Assembly (NCBI GenBank): GCA_027483885.1
Contig: JAIXTO010000241.1
Span: 1-42,021, forward strand
DNA from: Rhizobiaceae bacterium
Lineage (GTDB): Bacteria; Pseudomonadota; Alphaproteobacteria; Rhizobiales; Rhizobiaceae
Direction of reading: 5' to 3'
Length of the DNA: 42,021 nucleotides
Positions 32,720 through 42,021 of the stretch are shown piece by piece. How positions within the stretch are numbered: the first letter of the stretch is position 1; each line of letters opens with the position of its first letter. Made by a program: the position numbers and the translations under genes. The notes under the pieces were generated by a model that was given only the letters and a program-made list of their open reading frames with translations, did no database searches and was not told where the DNA came from.

Positions 32720-33940
32720 TCAGGCAAAGAAGTTTCGCGCGTAATCGAGCGCATCGGCCAGCGCGTCCACTTCGGCGCGCGTGTTGTACATCGCAAAGGA
32801 TGCACGGCAAGTGGAGGTCACGCCGAAACGTTTCAAGAGCGGCATGGCGCAATGCGTGCCGGCACGCACCGCCACACCCTTGCGGTCGATCACCATCGAA
32901 ACATCATGCGCATGAATGCCGGCAAGTTCGAACGAAAAGATCGCCCCTTTGCCCGGCGCATTGCCGATGATGCGCAGCGAGTTGATCGCCGTCAGCCGCT
33001 CGGTGGCATAGGCTGCCAGATCCGCCTCGTGGGCGGCAATCTCGGCGCGGCCGATGCTTTCGATATAGTCGAGTGCGTAACCGAGACCGATCGCCTGCAC
33101 GATGGGCGGCGTGCCGGCCTCGAAACGGTGCGGCGGGTCATTATAGGTGACGAAATCCTGGTCGACGTCGATGATCATCTCGCCGCCGCCCTGGAAGGGG
33201 CGCATCGCAAACAGGCGTTCTGTCTTCCCGTAGAGCACGCCGATGCCGGAGGGGCCGTACAGTTTGTGCCCGGTCATCACATACCAGTCGCAGCCGAGAT
33301 CCTGCACGTCGACGGGCATGTGAACGGCACCCTGGCTGCCATCGACCAGAACCGGAATGTCGCGCGCATGCGCCACGCGGCAGACATCCTTGATCGGCAC
33401 AACGGTGCCGAGCGCATTGGACATCTGCGTGATCGCAATCAGCCGCGTCTTATCGGTCAGGCACTTTTCCAGGTCTTCCAGATGGAAGGCACCATCCTCG
33501 TCCACTGGCACCCAGACCAGCTTGACGCCCTGACGCTCGCGCAAGAAATGCCAGGGCACGATGTTGGAGTGATGCTCCATGATCGACAGAACGATCTCGT
33601 CGCCTTCCTTCAGGTGCGTCATGGCCCAGCCATAGGCGACCGTATTGATGGCTTCCGTCGAATTCTTGGTGAAGACGATCTCATCGACGGTCGGCGCGTT
33701 CAGGAAGCGCCGCACCTTTTCGCGCGAGGCTTCATAGGCTTCCGTCGCCGCATTCGAGAGGTAATGCAGGCCGCGATGGACATTGGCATATTCAGCCGAA
33801 TAGGCGTGCGAAATGGCATCGATCACGCTTTTCGGCTTCTGCGCCGAGGCACCATTGTCCAGATAGACCAGCGGCTTGCCATGGACCATGGTGGAGAGGA
33901 TCGGAAAATCCCGGCGGATTGCGTCGACATCATAGGCCAT
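32720..33940 (-). CDS. sufS: Group II cysteine desulfurase SufS
   Basis: SufS releases sulfur from cysteine as a persulfide for SufBCD. The 406-residue PLP enzyme has the type II pattern: IRRDFPILSTMVHGKPLVYLDNGASAQKP, SIMEHHSNIVPW, the PLP lysine in TGHKLYGPSGIG (near 224) and the catalytic Cys in VRAGTHCAMPLL (near 361). The end is AEVDALADALDYARNFFA. The open frame runs far upstream, but MAYDVDAIRRDFP at 33940 is the family start; its Shine-Dalgarno is weak. It lies 110 nt after sufD, with a stable hairpin in between. Agrobacterial nomenclature calls this sufS1. No sufE or sufU gene lies nearby. Confidence 0.95.
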   Translation of the reverse strand: MAYDVDAIRRDFPILSTMVHGKPLVYLDNGASAQKPKSVIDAISHAYSAEYANVHRGLHYLSNAATEAYEASREKVRRFLNAPTVDEIVFTKNSTEAINTVAYGWAMTHLKEGDEIVLSIMEHHSNIVPWHFLRERQGVKLVWVPVDEDGAFHLEDLEKCLTDKTRLIAITQMSNALGTVVPIKDVCRVAHARDIPVLVDGSQGAVHMPVDVQDLGCDWYVMTGHKLYGPSGIGVLYGKTERLFAMRPFQGGGEMIIDVDQDFVTYNDPPHRFEAGTPPIVQAIGLGYALDYIESIGRAEIAAHEADLAAYATERLTAINSLRIIGNAPGKGAIFSFELAGIHAHDVSMVIDRKGVAVRAGTHCAMPLLKRFGVTSTCRASFAMYNTRAEVDALADALDYARNFFA

Positions 33941-34014
33941 AGGCGGTGATCTCTGTGCTTGCCCGCCGTTCCTGCGGATGCTGCAGGTCAAAGGGGCGAA
34001 AAACGTCACGATGC

Positions 34015-34043
34015 GATGCTCCGGCAATAGGCGCCGGAGCATC
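34015..34043 (-). other. Strong 11-bp stem-loop between sufD and sufS
   Basis: GATGCTCCGGC (34015-34025) and GCCGGAGCATC (34033-34043) form a perfect 11-bp stem with a 7-nt loop, 7 nt after the sufD stop. On the minus strand a T5 run occurs only about 10 nt later. It may be a partial terminator or an mRNA-stabilising or processing element. Confidence 0.6.
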
Positions 34044-34050
34044 GGTCTGA

Positions 34051-35325
34051 TCAGGCGTGCTTTTCGAGCCAGCTGGAAATGATGGCTTCCAGCGCTTCGA
34101 CCAGCTGCTCGTCTTCCAGTTCCTCGACGATTTCGGCAACGAAAGCGTTGACCAGCATGGCACGCGCCTTGTTGCGCGGCACGCCGCGCGCCATCAGGTA
34201 ATAGAGATGGTTGGCATCGATATCGGCAACCGTTGCGCCATGGCCGCACTGTACGTCGTCGGCAAAGATTTCCAGTTCCGGCTTTGCCGAAAACTCGGCA
34301 TCGTCAGACATCAGAAGCGTGTTGCAGGCCATGCGGGCATCGGTCTTCTGGGCATCAAGCGCCACCTTGATCATGCCCTGGAACACGCCCCGGGCGCGAT
34401 CAAACACCACGTTACGGAAAATTTCCGTAGACGTGGTGTTGGGCACATGGTGGCCGAGAACCAGCGTCACATCGGTATGCGTCTCGCCACCGAGAAGGTT
34501 GACGCCGCGCAACTGAAGGTCCGAGCCTTCACCGGCCACGTCAATGCGCAACTCCTGGCGCACCAGCCTACCACCGGCATTGATGACGTAGAGCCGCAGT
34601 TTTGCATTGGAGCCGACGCGCACCCGCAACTGGCCAAGATGCGTATCGGATGCGCCCTGCTGCTGCAGGATGATCCAGGTCACATCGGCGCCGTCCTCCA
34701 GCGAGATATCGCTGACGGAGGTAACGAAGGCGTCGCCCTTGCCGGTCGGCAGATGCCGCTCGATCACGGTTGCCCTCGATCCGGCACCGAAGCTGACCGG
34801 AAAGCGCGTATGCACCTGTCCATCGCCATGCAGGACCTGGATTTCCACCGGCTTTTCGATCTGGGCACCGGCTGGAAATTCCAGCACGAAGCCATCGCGG
34901 ACAAAAGAACCGTTGATCTTGCCGATCGTGTCGTCACGGTCGATCACCGAAAGGCCAGGCGCGGCCGTTCCTTCCGACAGCATCTCGGAAAACGCATTCA
35001 CCAGCACGTCGCTGACGCTGACCTTAGGGTCGGCATGGCCGTGGCGGGTGGTGATGACGGCAGATCCCTCCACCAGAGGTTCCGGCGTATCGATCACGGC
35101 GGCCGGCACCGCGCCCGGGATGGCGCGCAGCAATGTCTTCAGGTCGGTATAATGCCAGGCCTCGACGCGGCGCGTCGGAAGCCCGTTGGTCTTCAGGTCG
35201 TCGACCAGGCGGTCGCGGGCGCTGATCACCGCGCCATTGCCGGGCAGGTCACCCAGCTGGGCATTGTAGGCCTCGATCAGCGCAGATTCGGCGGCGGTCT
35301 GCCGGCTTGTCGTCTGCATGTTCAT
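34051..35325 (-). CDS. sufD: SufD, Fe-S scaffold subunit
   Basis: SufD is the paralogue of SufB in the SufBC2D scaffold that builds Fe-S clusters. The 424-residue protein has a helical N-terminus (PTRRVEAWHYTDL, the family signature), a central beta-helix and the C-terminal block ELEIFADDVQCGHGATVADIDANHLYYLMARG. The conserved Cys and His of that block are present. ATG 35325 has AGGAG about 9 nt upstream. It begins 24 nt after sufC. Confidence 0.95.
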   Translation of the reverse strand: MNMQTTSRQTAAESALIEAYNAQLGDLPGNGAVISARDRLVDDLKTNGLPTRRVEAWHYTDLKTLLRAIPGAVPAAVIDTPEPLVEGSAVITTRHGHADPKVSVSDVLVNAFSEMLSEGTAAPGLSVIDRDDTIGKINGSFVRDGFVLEFPAGAQIEKPVEIQVLHGDGQVHTRFPVSFGAGSRATVIERHLPTGKGDAFVTSVSDISLEDGADVTWIILQQQGASDTHLGQLRVRVGSNAKLRLYVINAGGRLVRQELRIDVAGEGSDLQLRGVNLLGGETHTDVTLVLGHHVPNTTSTEIFRNVVFDRARGVFQGMIKVALDAQKTDARMACNTLLMSDDAEFSAKPELEIFADDVQCGHGATVADIDANHLYYLMARGVPRNKARAMLVNAFVAEIVEELEDEQLVEALEAIISSWLEKHA

Positions 35326-35349
35326 GGCAAGACTCCTCTTACTGGCGCC

Positions 35350-36105
35350 TTACGCCGCTTCACCGATGATGTCGGCATAGCCATTGGCTTCCAGTTCATG
35401 CGCCAGGCTCTTGTCGCCGGTGCGGATGATCTGGCCCTTGTAGAGAACGTGGACGGTGTCAGGCACGATGTAATCGAGCAGGCGCTGGTAATGGGTGATG
35501 ACGATGACCGCACGGTCAGGCGAGCGCAGCGCATTGACGCCATCGGCAACGATCTTAAGGGCGTCGATGTCGAGGCCCGAATCGGTCTCGTCGAGCACGC
35601 AGAGTTGCGGCTCGAGCAAGGCCATCTGCAGAATTTCGGCGCGCTTCTTTTCGCCACCGGAGAAACCGACATTGAGCGGGCGCTTCAGCATGTCAGGATT
35701 GATCTTCAGTTCGGCAGCGGCTTCCTTGACGCGGCGGATGAAATCCGGCGTCGTCAGTTCCGCCTCACCGCGCGCCTTGCGCTGCTCGTTCATCGCCACC
35801 TTCAGGAACTGCATGGTGGCAACGCCCGGGATCTCGACCGGATACTGGAAGGCCAGGAAAATTCCCTTGGAGGCACGCTCGGCCGGGTCCAGTTCCAGAA
35901 TGCTTTCACCGTTATAAAGAATCTCGCCCTCAGTCACTTCATAGTCTTCGCGGCCAGACAGGATATAGGACAGCGTCGACTTGCCCGATCCGTTGGGGCC
36001 CATGATAGCCGCCACTTCGCCCGCCTTCACGGTGAGGTTCAGGCCGCGGATGATTTCGGTGCCATCTTCGGCGATGCGGGCGTGCAGGTTTCTGATCTCA
36101 AGCAT
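35350..36105 (-). CDS. sufC: SufC, Fe-S assembly ATPase
   Basis: SufC is the ABC-type ATPase that drives shape changes in SufBC2D. The 251-residue protein shows Walker A GPNGSGKST (36-44), Q-loop FLAFQYPVEIPG, signature GFSGGEKKR, Walker B LCVLDETDSGLDIDALK and the switch His in VITHYQRLL. These are the standard SufC forms, including the ETDSGLD box. AAGGA is 7 nt before ATG 36105. A 72-nt gap separates it from sufB. Confidence 0.97.
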   Translation of the reverse strand: MLEIRNLHARIAEDGTEIIRGLNLTVKAGEVAAIMGPNGSGKSTLSYILSGREDYEVTEGEILYNGESILELDPAERASKGIFLAFQYPVEIPGVATMQFLKVAMNEQRKARGEAELTTPDFIRRVKEAAAELKINPDMLKRPLNVGFSGGEKKRAEILQMALLEPQLCVLDETDSGLDIDALKIVADGVNALRSPDRAVIVITHYQRLLDYIVPDTVHVLYKGQIIRTGDKSLAHELEANGYADIIGEAA

Positions 36106-36177
36106 TTTTCTATCCTTCCGGACAAATGGGAGCGCACAGAGCGCGTCATGTTGTTTGCAAATGGATGGAGGACTGGA

Positions 36178-37647
<1,470 letters not shown>

Positions 37648-37760
37648 GTTCATTCTCCAATCTCGCCGGAATCAAGGGTCCGGCAGCTTGTCGGTCGTGG
37701 CGGGGGTCCGCCTCTATGTAGGCGCCAGAAGGCGGTTTTCACACCTTTTGGCAAGCAAAT

Positions 37761-37800
37761 TTTGCGTTTGCGCAATTACGCAGAGTTTGCGCCTGCGCAA
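37761..37800. repeat. Two tandem 15-bp palindromes ahead of sufB
   Basis: TTTGCGTTTGCGCAA (37761-37775) and TTTGCGCCTGCGCAA (37786-37800) share 13 of 15 positions and are each symmetric (TTGCG/CGCAA arms). Their starts are 25 bp apart. They lie between sufS2 and sufB and could be protein-binding sites or small RNA hairpins. Confidence 0.6.
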
Positions 37801-37810
37801 GCCGCCCGCA

Positions 37811-38971
37811 TTATGCGGCCTGTCCGGGTAGCCTGCGCCGCCCGGCAATTCTCTCGAAGGCAACAAGCGCCTTCGTCATGTCTTCTCGCGTCGTATCAGG
37901 GCCAAGCGATATACGCAGCGCGCCAAGACCCGGATCGCATCCCATGGCCGCCAGCACATGGCTCTGCCCGACTTTTCCCGAGGAACAGGCCGAGCCCGCC
38001 GAGAGCGCTACACCCTCCAGGTCAAAGGCGATCTGGCCCGTCTCGGATTTGAGGCCCGGCAGAGTGAAAAACGTCGTATTGGCGACCCGCGCCACGTCGG
38101 CTCCGTGGATGATCACGTCCGGTGCCGCTGCAGCCATGCCGGCCTCCAGAATGGCGCGCAATTCCGCAATGCCGGCATTTCGCGAATCGAGATCGGCAGC
38201 CATCCGTTCGGCAGCAGCCCCAAAGCCCAATATACCGGGAAAATTTTCCGTGCCGGAACGATGCCCCTTCTCCTGTCCGCCACCCCGGATCAGCGGTTTC
38301 GGCATCATCACCTCGCCACGCGCCACCAGAGCGCCGACACCCTTCGGCCCGCCGATCTTGTGCGAGGACAGAATGAGGAAGTCAGCATCCAGCGCCTGTA
38401 TATCGAGCGCAATGCGGCCGGCCGCCTGCACGGCATCGACCACCAGAAGACCGCCCCTGGCATGCACCAGCTTCGCCACATCCGCCACCGGCTGGATCAC
38501 GCCCGTCTCGTTGTTGACAAGCATCACCGCCACCATGGGCAGGCCCTTTGCCGCATCGTGCTCCGCAAGGGCTTTCTCAAGGGCGGACAGATCGACCACG
38601 CCTTTCGACGTCACGGCAATCTCGCTCACCTGATGCACGGCAAAACGTCCGCCTTCGCGAACGGCCGGATGCTCGATGGCGGAGACATAGAGATGCCCGA
38701 TCGCCAGCAGCGAACGGCCCATGCGGTAATCGGGCGTCAGCACCAGATTGGCCGCTTCCGTCGCCCCGCTGGTAAATGTCACATGCTGGGGGTCGGCACC
38801 GACGAGAGCCGCCACCTGCCGGCGGGCGCGGTCCAGGCCAGCGCGAGCGGCACGGCCCTCGGCATGCACCGAAGAGGCGTTGCCGGGCAGAAGATAGGCG
38901 TCCAGCATGGCGCATCTGGCGGCATCGCTGAGCGGCGCCGTCGCATTCCAATCCAGATATGTGCGCGCCAT
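37811..38971 (-). CDS. sufS2: Group I (IscS/NifS-like) cysteine desulfurase, first gene of the suf operon
   Basis: A 386-residue PLP enzyme of the NifS/IscS type: YLDWNATAPL, the FTSGATEAANL box, the ALNNE-like VNNETGVIQPV, the PLP lysine in SSHKIGGPKGVGAL (near 204), and the catalytic Cys in SAGSACSSGK (near 328), which is the long-loop group I form. It yields persulfide sulfur from cysteine. In Agrobacterium the first gene of the operon is called sufS2, and I use that name. ATG 38977 and 38971 are both possible; the second has AGG 8 nt upstream and the family-like start MARTYLDWNATAPL. It diverges from the hydrolase gene. Confidence 0.93.
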   Translation of the reverse strand: MARTYLDWNATAPLSDAARCAMLDAYLLPGNASSVHAEGRAARAGLDRARRQVAALVGADPQHVTFTSGATEAANLVLTPDYRMGRSLLAIGHLYVSAIEHPAVREGGRFAVHQVSEIAVTSKGVVDLSALEKALAEHDAAKGLPMVAVMLVNNETGVIQPVADVAKLVHARGGLLVVDAVQAAGRIALDIQALDADFLILSSHKIGGPKGVGALVARGEVMMPKPLIRGGGQEKGHRSGTENFPGILGFGAAAERMAADLDSRNAGIAELRAILEAGMAAAAPDVIIHGADVARVANTTFFTLPGLKSETGQIAFDLEGVALSAGSACSSGKVGQSHVLAAMGCDPGLGALRISLGPDTTREDMTKALVAFERIAGRRRLPGQAA

Positions 38972-39086
38972 GGCCATTGCCTGCAGAGCTTCCCGGTCTA
39001 GATCTGCATGAGCGACGCATTTTCCTTGAAATTTTCGCCGCGCATGCCGTATGAGACGACCAACTGGGTGGCATATGCCAGCCCAC

Positions 39087-39103
39087 TTTCGAATGGTTCT
39101 AAA
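39087..39103. promoter_or_regulatory. Irr-type box (ICE) in the suf promoter
   Basis: On the minus strand TTTAGAA-CCA-TTCGAAA differs by one base from the symmetric TTTAGAA-N3-TTCTAAA pattern of Irr boxes in alphaproteobacteria. It lies 4-20 nt after the -10 box, over the expected transcription start. Confidence 0.6.
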
Positions 39104-39106
39104 CTG

Positions 39107-39135
39107 TTTCTAGAAAAGATGAGCGACTTCGTCAA
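39107..39135 (-). promoter_or_regulatory. Promoter of the suf operon
   Basis: On the minus strand TTGACG (39130-39135), an exact 17-nt spacer and TAGAAA (39107-39112) form a good sigma-70 promoter. The transcript would have a leader of about 130 nt before sufS2. Confidence 0.6.
39120..39134. promoter_or_regulatory. Iron-responsive operator (RirA/IRO type, TGA-N9-TCA)
   Basis: TGAGCGACTTCGTCA matches the symmetric TGA-N9-TCA iron-responsive motif of Rhizobiaceae. It overlaps the suf -35 box and spacer, a typical repressor position. Confidence 0.55.
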
Positions 39136-39188
39136 GTCAAAGCCATCATGAAACAGCTGGAAACATCAAAAAGCTGACCGGAGTACCG

Positions 39189-39866
39189 ATGCCCGAAGTG
39201 ATTTTCAACGGCCCTGCGGGCCGCCTCGAAGGACGTTACCAGCCCTCCAAGGAAAAGAGCGCACCGATCGCCATCATCCTGCATCCGCACCCGCAGTTCG
39301 GCGGCACGATGAACAACCAGATCGTCTACCAGCCCTTCTACATGTTCCAGAAGCGTGGATTCACGACGCTGCGCTTCAACTTCCGCGGCATCGGCCGCAG
39401 CCAGGGCGAATTCGACCACGGCGCCGGCGAGTTGTCGGATGCGGCATCGGCACTCGACTGGGTGCAGAGCCTGCATCCCGATTCCAAGAGCTGTTGGGTC
39501 GCCGGTTATTCCTTTGGCGCCTGGATCGGCATGCAGCTTCTGATGCGCCGCCCGGAAATCGAAGGTTTCATGTCGATTGCGCCGCAGCCGAACATCTATG
39601 ACTTCTCGTTCCTCGCCCCCTGCCCCTCGTCCGGCCTGATCATCAATGGCGACGGCGACAAGGTGGCGCCGGAAAAGGACGTGAACGGCCTCGTCGAAAA
39701 GCTGAAGACGCAGAAGGGCATCCTGATCACCCATCGTATCGTCGAAGGCGCCAACCATTTCTTCAATGGCAAGGTAGAGCCGCTGATGGCCGAGTGCGAG
39801 GATTACCTCGACCGTCGCCTGAACGGCGAACTGGTGCCGGAACCGGCCGCCAAGCGTATCCGCTGA
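39189..39866 (+). CDS. Alpha/beta hydrolase (dienelactone-hydrolase-like)
   Basis: A 225-residue cytoplasmic alpha/beta hydrolase. The oxyanion region is ILHPHPQFGGTMNN, the nucleophile elbow is GYSFGAW (Ser near residue 104), an acidic residue lies in NGDGDKVAP and the catalytic His in VEGANHFF. The strand order fits small dienelactone-hydrolase-like or peptidase-like esterases; the substrate is unknown. GGAG lies 6 nt before ATG 39189. It diverges from the suf operon and has its own terminator, so it is likely monocistronic, though it may feel the iron operators in the shared promoter region. Confidence 0.87.
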   Translation: MPEVIFNGPAGRLEGRYQPSKEKSAPIAIILHPHPQFGGTMNNQIVYQPFYMFQKRGFTTLRFNFRGIGRSQGEFDHGAGELSDAASALDWVQSLHPDSKSCWVAGYSFGAWIGMQLLMRRPEIEGFMSIAPQPNIYDFSFLAPCPSSGLIINGDGDKVAPEKDVNGLVEKLKTQKGILITHRIVEGANHFFNGKVEPLMAECEDYLDRRLNGELVPEPAAKRIR

Positions 39867-39899
39867 TACGGGCGAACTCAAACCGCACCGACGACATGC

Positions 39900-39926
39900 A
39901 AACGGCCCTTCGGGGCCGTTTGACGT
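39900..39926. terminator. Terminator of the hydrolase gene
   Basis: AAACGGCC / GGCCGTTT form a perfect 8-bp stem with a 6-nt loop containing TTCG, 33 nt after the stop. Because the stem is flanked by A and T on opposite sides it may also serve the convergent cyclase gene. Confidence 0.75.
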
Positions 39927-39946
39927 TTGAGGCCCGCAAAGACGGT

Positions 39947-41155
39947 TCAGCCGACCACAAGCGAAATTGCCGGCGGGCTGCGAAACTGGCGCACGCAGTT
40001 GCGGCCCGCAGCCTTAGCCTCGTAAAGCGCCTGGTCGGCATGGCGAAGGGCAGTCGATAGATCCGTCGCGCCATCAAAGGACGTGACGCCGAAACTTGCT
40101 GTTGGATGAAACGCCGAGGGCAATCCGGGAATGGCCTGCATGGCAAAGGATCCGCGCAGGGCCTGCGCCAGCATCATCGCCGCATCAAGCGTCACCCCTG
40201 GCAGGAGCGCGCAGAATTCCTCTCCGCCGATGCGGCCGAGAACGGCGTTGTCGGGCGCACTGGCGCTCAACAACTGGCCAAAAAGGCGAATGACCGCATC
40301 GCCGCTCACATGCCCGTAGGTATCGTTGATCTTCTTGAAATGATCGAGGTCGCAGATGATCATCGCGTGGGGGCCGCCGGGCTTGCGGCGCAGCGCCCGT
40401 TCGCTGTGCGCATCAAAGCCACGCCGGTTGAACAGCGTCGAGAGCGTATCGACCTCCGAATTGGTCCGCTCATCCGCCATGATCTGAAGAACCAGCACGG
40501 CCAGCAGCATCAATCCGGTCATCACCATCAGGACGGCCGTCGTACTCTGGGAGATCAGCGCGTAGGTGGAAAAGGCATAATCCTTCGGTGTTCTCCCGGA
40601 GCCGATGACCACCGAAAACAGCGATTTCAGCATGAAATGCGCCGAGGTCGCAAACAAAAGCACCAGGAATGCCCGATCGACCAGCACGCGGCGAGACGAC
40701 CGCCAAACCACCAGCGCGCAGGACAGGATCACCAGAGCAGAGGGGAGTTGGTAAAACACCGAATGGACGATGCTGCTGCGGGGCAGAGGATAGATCAGGA
40801 AACTCATGATCATCGCTGCGGCAAAAAACATCCCGAGATGGACAAGATCAACATCCGATCCATAAAGTTTTCCAACGCCGACGCGCAACAGCAGCAATCC
40901 GGCGATCAATGTGGCGAATGCTGCGATCGCACCCGCCATGACGAAAGGCGTGTGGGCAACAACCAGTTCGGCGAGCGCGGAAAGAGAGGCAACGGCAAAG
41001 CCTGCGGCAAACCAGCGAGAAGCCGACCGCTGGCGGCTGCGGGTGGAGACCATCATGAACACGATGGCAAAGGACATCGCGATCAGAAAATTCATCCCGA
41101 GAAACAGGTTGGTCCCCGTGAACACGGCCCAGTCGTTGTTCATCGCATGCGCCAT
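39947..41155 (-). CDS. Membrane-bound diguanylate cyclase (GGDEF)
   Basis: The 402-residue protein has seven predicted helices in its first 220 residues and a C-terminal GGDEF domain (about 240-395). The domain contains DTLSTLFNRRGF, DLDHFKKINDTYGHVSGD and the active-site GGEEF (near 306), so it should make cyclic di-GMP from GTP. The RxxD inhibitory site usually found five residues before GGEEF is absent (APDN there). The membrane part is not a sensor domain I recognise. The start is uncertain: ATG 41155 follows GGGACGGG closely, while the open frame reaches 41251 without a fitting signal. It diverges from tyrS across about 250 nt in which I see no gene. Confidence 0.87.
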   Translation of the reverse strand: MAHAMNNDWAVFTGTNLFLGMNFLIAMSFAIVFMMVSTRSRQRSASRWFAAGFAVASLSALAELVVAHTPFVMAGAIAAFATLIAGLLLLRVGVGKLYGSDVDLVHLGMFFAAAMIMSFLIYPLPRSSIVHSVFYQLPSALVILSCALVVWRSSRRVLVDRAFLVLLFATSAHFMLKSLFSVVIGSGRTPKDYAFSTYALISQSTTAVLMVMTGLMLLAVLVLQIMADERTNSEVDTLSTLFNRRGFDAHSERALRRKPGGPHAMIICDLDHFKKINDTYGHVSGDAVIRLFGQLLSASAPDNAVLGRIGGEEFCALLPGVTLDAAMMLAQALRGSFAMQAIPGLPSAFHPTASFGVTSFDGATDLSTALRHADQALYEAKAAGRNCVRQFRSPPAISLVVG

Positions 41156-41407
41156 CCCGTCCCAATCTGTCCAAACGCGCTGAAACCGAAGGGCGAGATC
41201 AGGGCAAAAATTGCAAACCGCTCCCCTGCCGACGACAATGCGCACCGCCACATCTGCCCAGTATCGTTGTATTCCTTACCGAAACTCCGGTTCAAAGCCT
41301 ATACCGCACTGCACCCTTTCTGCAATTTCGGAGTGATTCCGCCGCAAAACAGTGTTAGAGGCCCCTCCAGCACCTTTCAAAGAAGCAACATCTGCCAGAG
41401 ATAGATC

Positions 41408-42019
41408 ATGTCCAGGTTCAAGTCCGATTTCCTCCGCACCCTCGACGAACGCGGCTTCATTCACCAGGTTTCCGACGAAACCGGTCTCGATGATCTGCTG
41501 ACAAAGGAAACGGTGACGGCCTATATCGGCTATGATCCGACGGCCTCCAGCCTGCATGTCGGCAGCCTGATCCAGATCATGATGCTGCACTGGTTTCAGC
41601 AGACGGGCCACCAGCCGATCTCCCTGATGGGCGGCGGCACGGGCATGGTGGGCGATCCCTCGTTCAAGGAAGAAGCACGCCAGTTGATGACCATCGACAA
41701 GATCGAGGAAAACATCGCCTCGATCAAGCGCTGCTTTGCCCATTACCTGAACTACGAAGCCGGCCCGAAGGGCGGCGCCCTGATGATCAACAACGGCGAA
41801 TGGCTGCGCGACCTCAACTACCTCGAGTTCCTGCGTGATGTCGGCCGTCACTTCTCGGTCAACCGCATGCTGTCCTTCGACAGCGTGAAGACAAGGTTGG
41901 ACCGCGAGCAGTCGCTGTCCTTCCTCGAATTCAACTACATGATCCTGCAGGCCTACGACTTTGTCGAGTTGAACCAGCGTTATGGATGCCGGCTGCAGAT
42001 GGGCGGCTCCGACCAGTAG
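41408..42019 (+). CDS. tyrS: Tyrosyl-tRNA synthetase, N-terminal half (frame ends in TAG at the window edge)
   Basis: TyrRS charges tRNA-Tyr. The frame encodes 203 residues of the catalytic Rossmann domain, with the class I signature LHVGSL (HIGH box, near residue 50), [18 protein letters not shown] and the tyrosine-binding [21 protein letters not shown]. In the family the next residue is Trp (GGSDQWGN), but here the codon is TAG and only two bases follow. The KMSKS loop and the anticodon-binding domain, which would bring the protein to about 417 residues, lie beyond the window or are lost. A contig end or sequence error is as likely as a true nonsense codon. AGAG lies upstream of ATG 41408. 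Confidence 0.88.
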   Translation: MSRFKSDFLRTLDERGFIHQVSDETGLDDLLTKETVTAYIGYDPTASSLHVGSLIQIMMLHWFQQTGHQPISLMGGGTGMVGDPSFKEEARQLMTIDKIEENIASIKRCFAHYLNYEAGPKGGALMINNGEWLRDLNYLEFLRDVGRHFSVNRMLSFDSVKTRLDREQSLSFLEFNYMILQAYDFVELNQRYGCRLQMGGSDQ

Positions 42020-42021
42020 AT

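Overview
The window looks like chromosomal DNA of a member of the Rhizobiaceae (Agrobacterium/Rhizobium group). The evidence is the high G+C content, a phosphatidylcholine synthase of the CDP-choline type, a suf operon in the order known from Agrobacterium (sufS2-B-C-D-S1-X-A), and an iron-responsive promoter with RirA-type and Irr-type boxes. No insertion sequence, phage gene, integrase or CRISPR array is visible. Most of the window is core housekeeping sequence; the accessory-looking pieces are a parDE-type toxin-antitoxin pair, a GntR regulator with twin operators, an orphan-looking peptide-binding protein and a BMP-type ABC importer.

Layout, left to right. 1-5360: the end of glnA, hspQ, a secreted IalB-type protein, a periplasmic family-5 substrate-binding protein, a FrnE/DsbA-like protein and an EamA permease. 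5365-11421: the overlapping pair sdhE-mfd (minus strand), divergent from recG. 11594-15439: a YdeP/FdhF-type molybdopterin oxidoreductase convergent with an exported phytase-like protein. 15606-20112: a minus-strand cluster, glmU-glmS-GNAT acetyltransferase-DUF502 membrane protein, making UDP-GlcNAc precursors. 20215-25328: a small pentapeptide-repeat protein and a complete BMP-family importer (ATPase, two permeases, binding protein), probably for nucleosides. 25480-29357: pcs, a UbiH-like monooxygenase, an AEC carrier and ccdA.

29520-31147: a small membrane ORF, tRNA-Lys(UUU) with a good promoter, a DUF2171 protein and a GntR regulator whose promoter carries two identical 12-bp palindromes. 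31236-38971: the suf iron-sulfur assembly operon, read leftward. Its promoter carries a TGA-N9-TCA iron-responsive operator over the -35/spacer and an Irr-type box just after the -10. A parDE module with its own promoter interrupts the operon between sufT(X) and sufA. 39189-42021: an alpha/beta hydrolase, a seven-TM diguanylate cyclase and the first half of tyrS. The tyrS frame hits TAG exactly where the conserved Trp of the GGSDQW motif should be, at the window edge.

I found no wholly new gene system. The most interesting signals are the composite iron-responsive suf promoter, the toxin-antitoxin insertion inside the suf operon, tandem palindromes ahead of sufB, the twin GntR operators and the odd tyrS end. 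All promoter and hairpin calls were made by eye.
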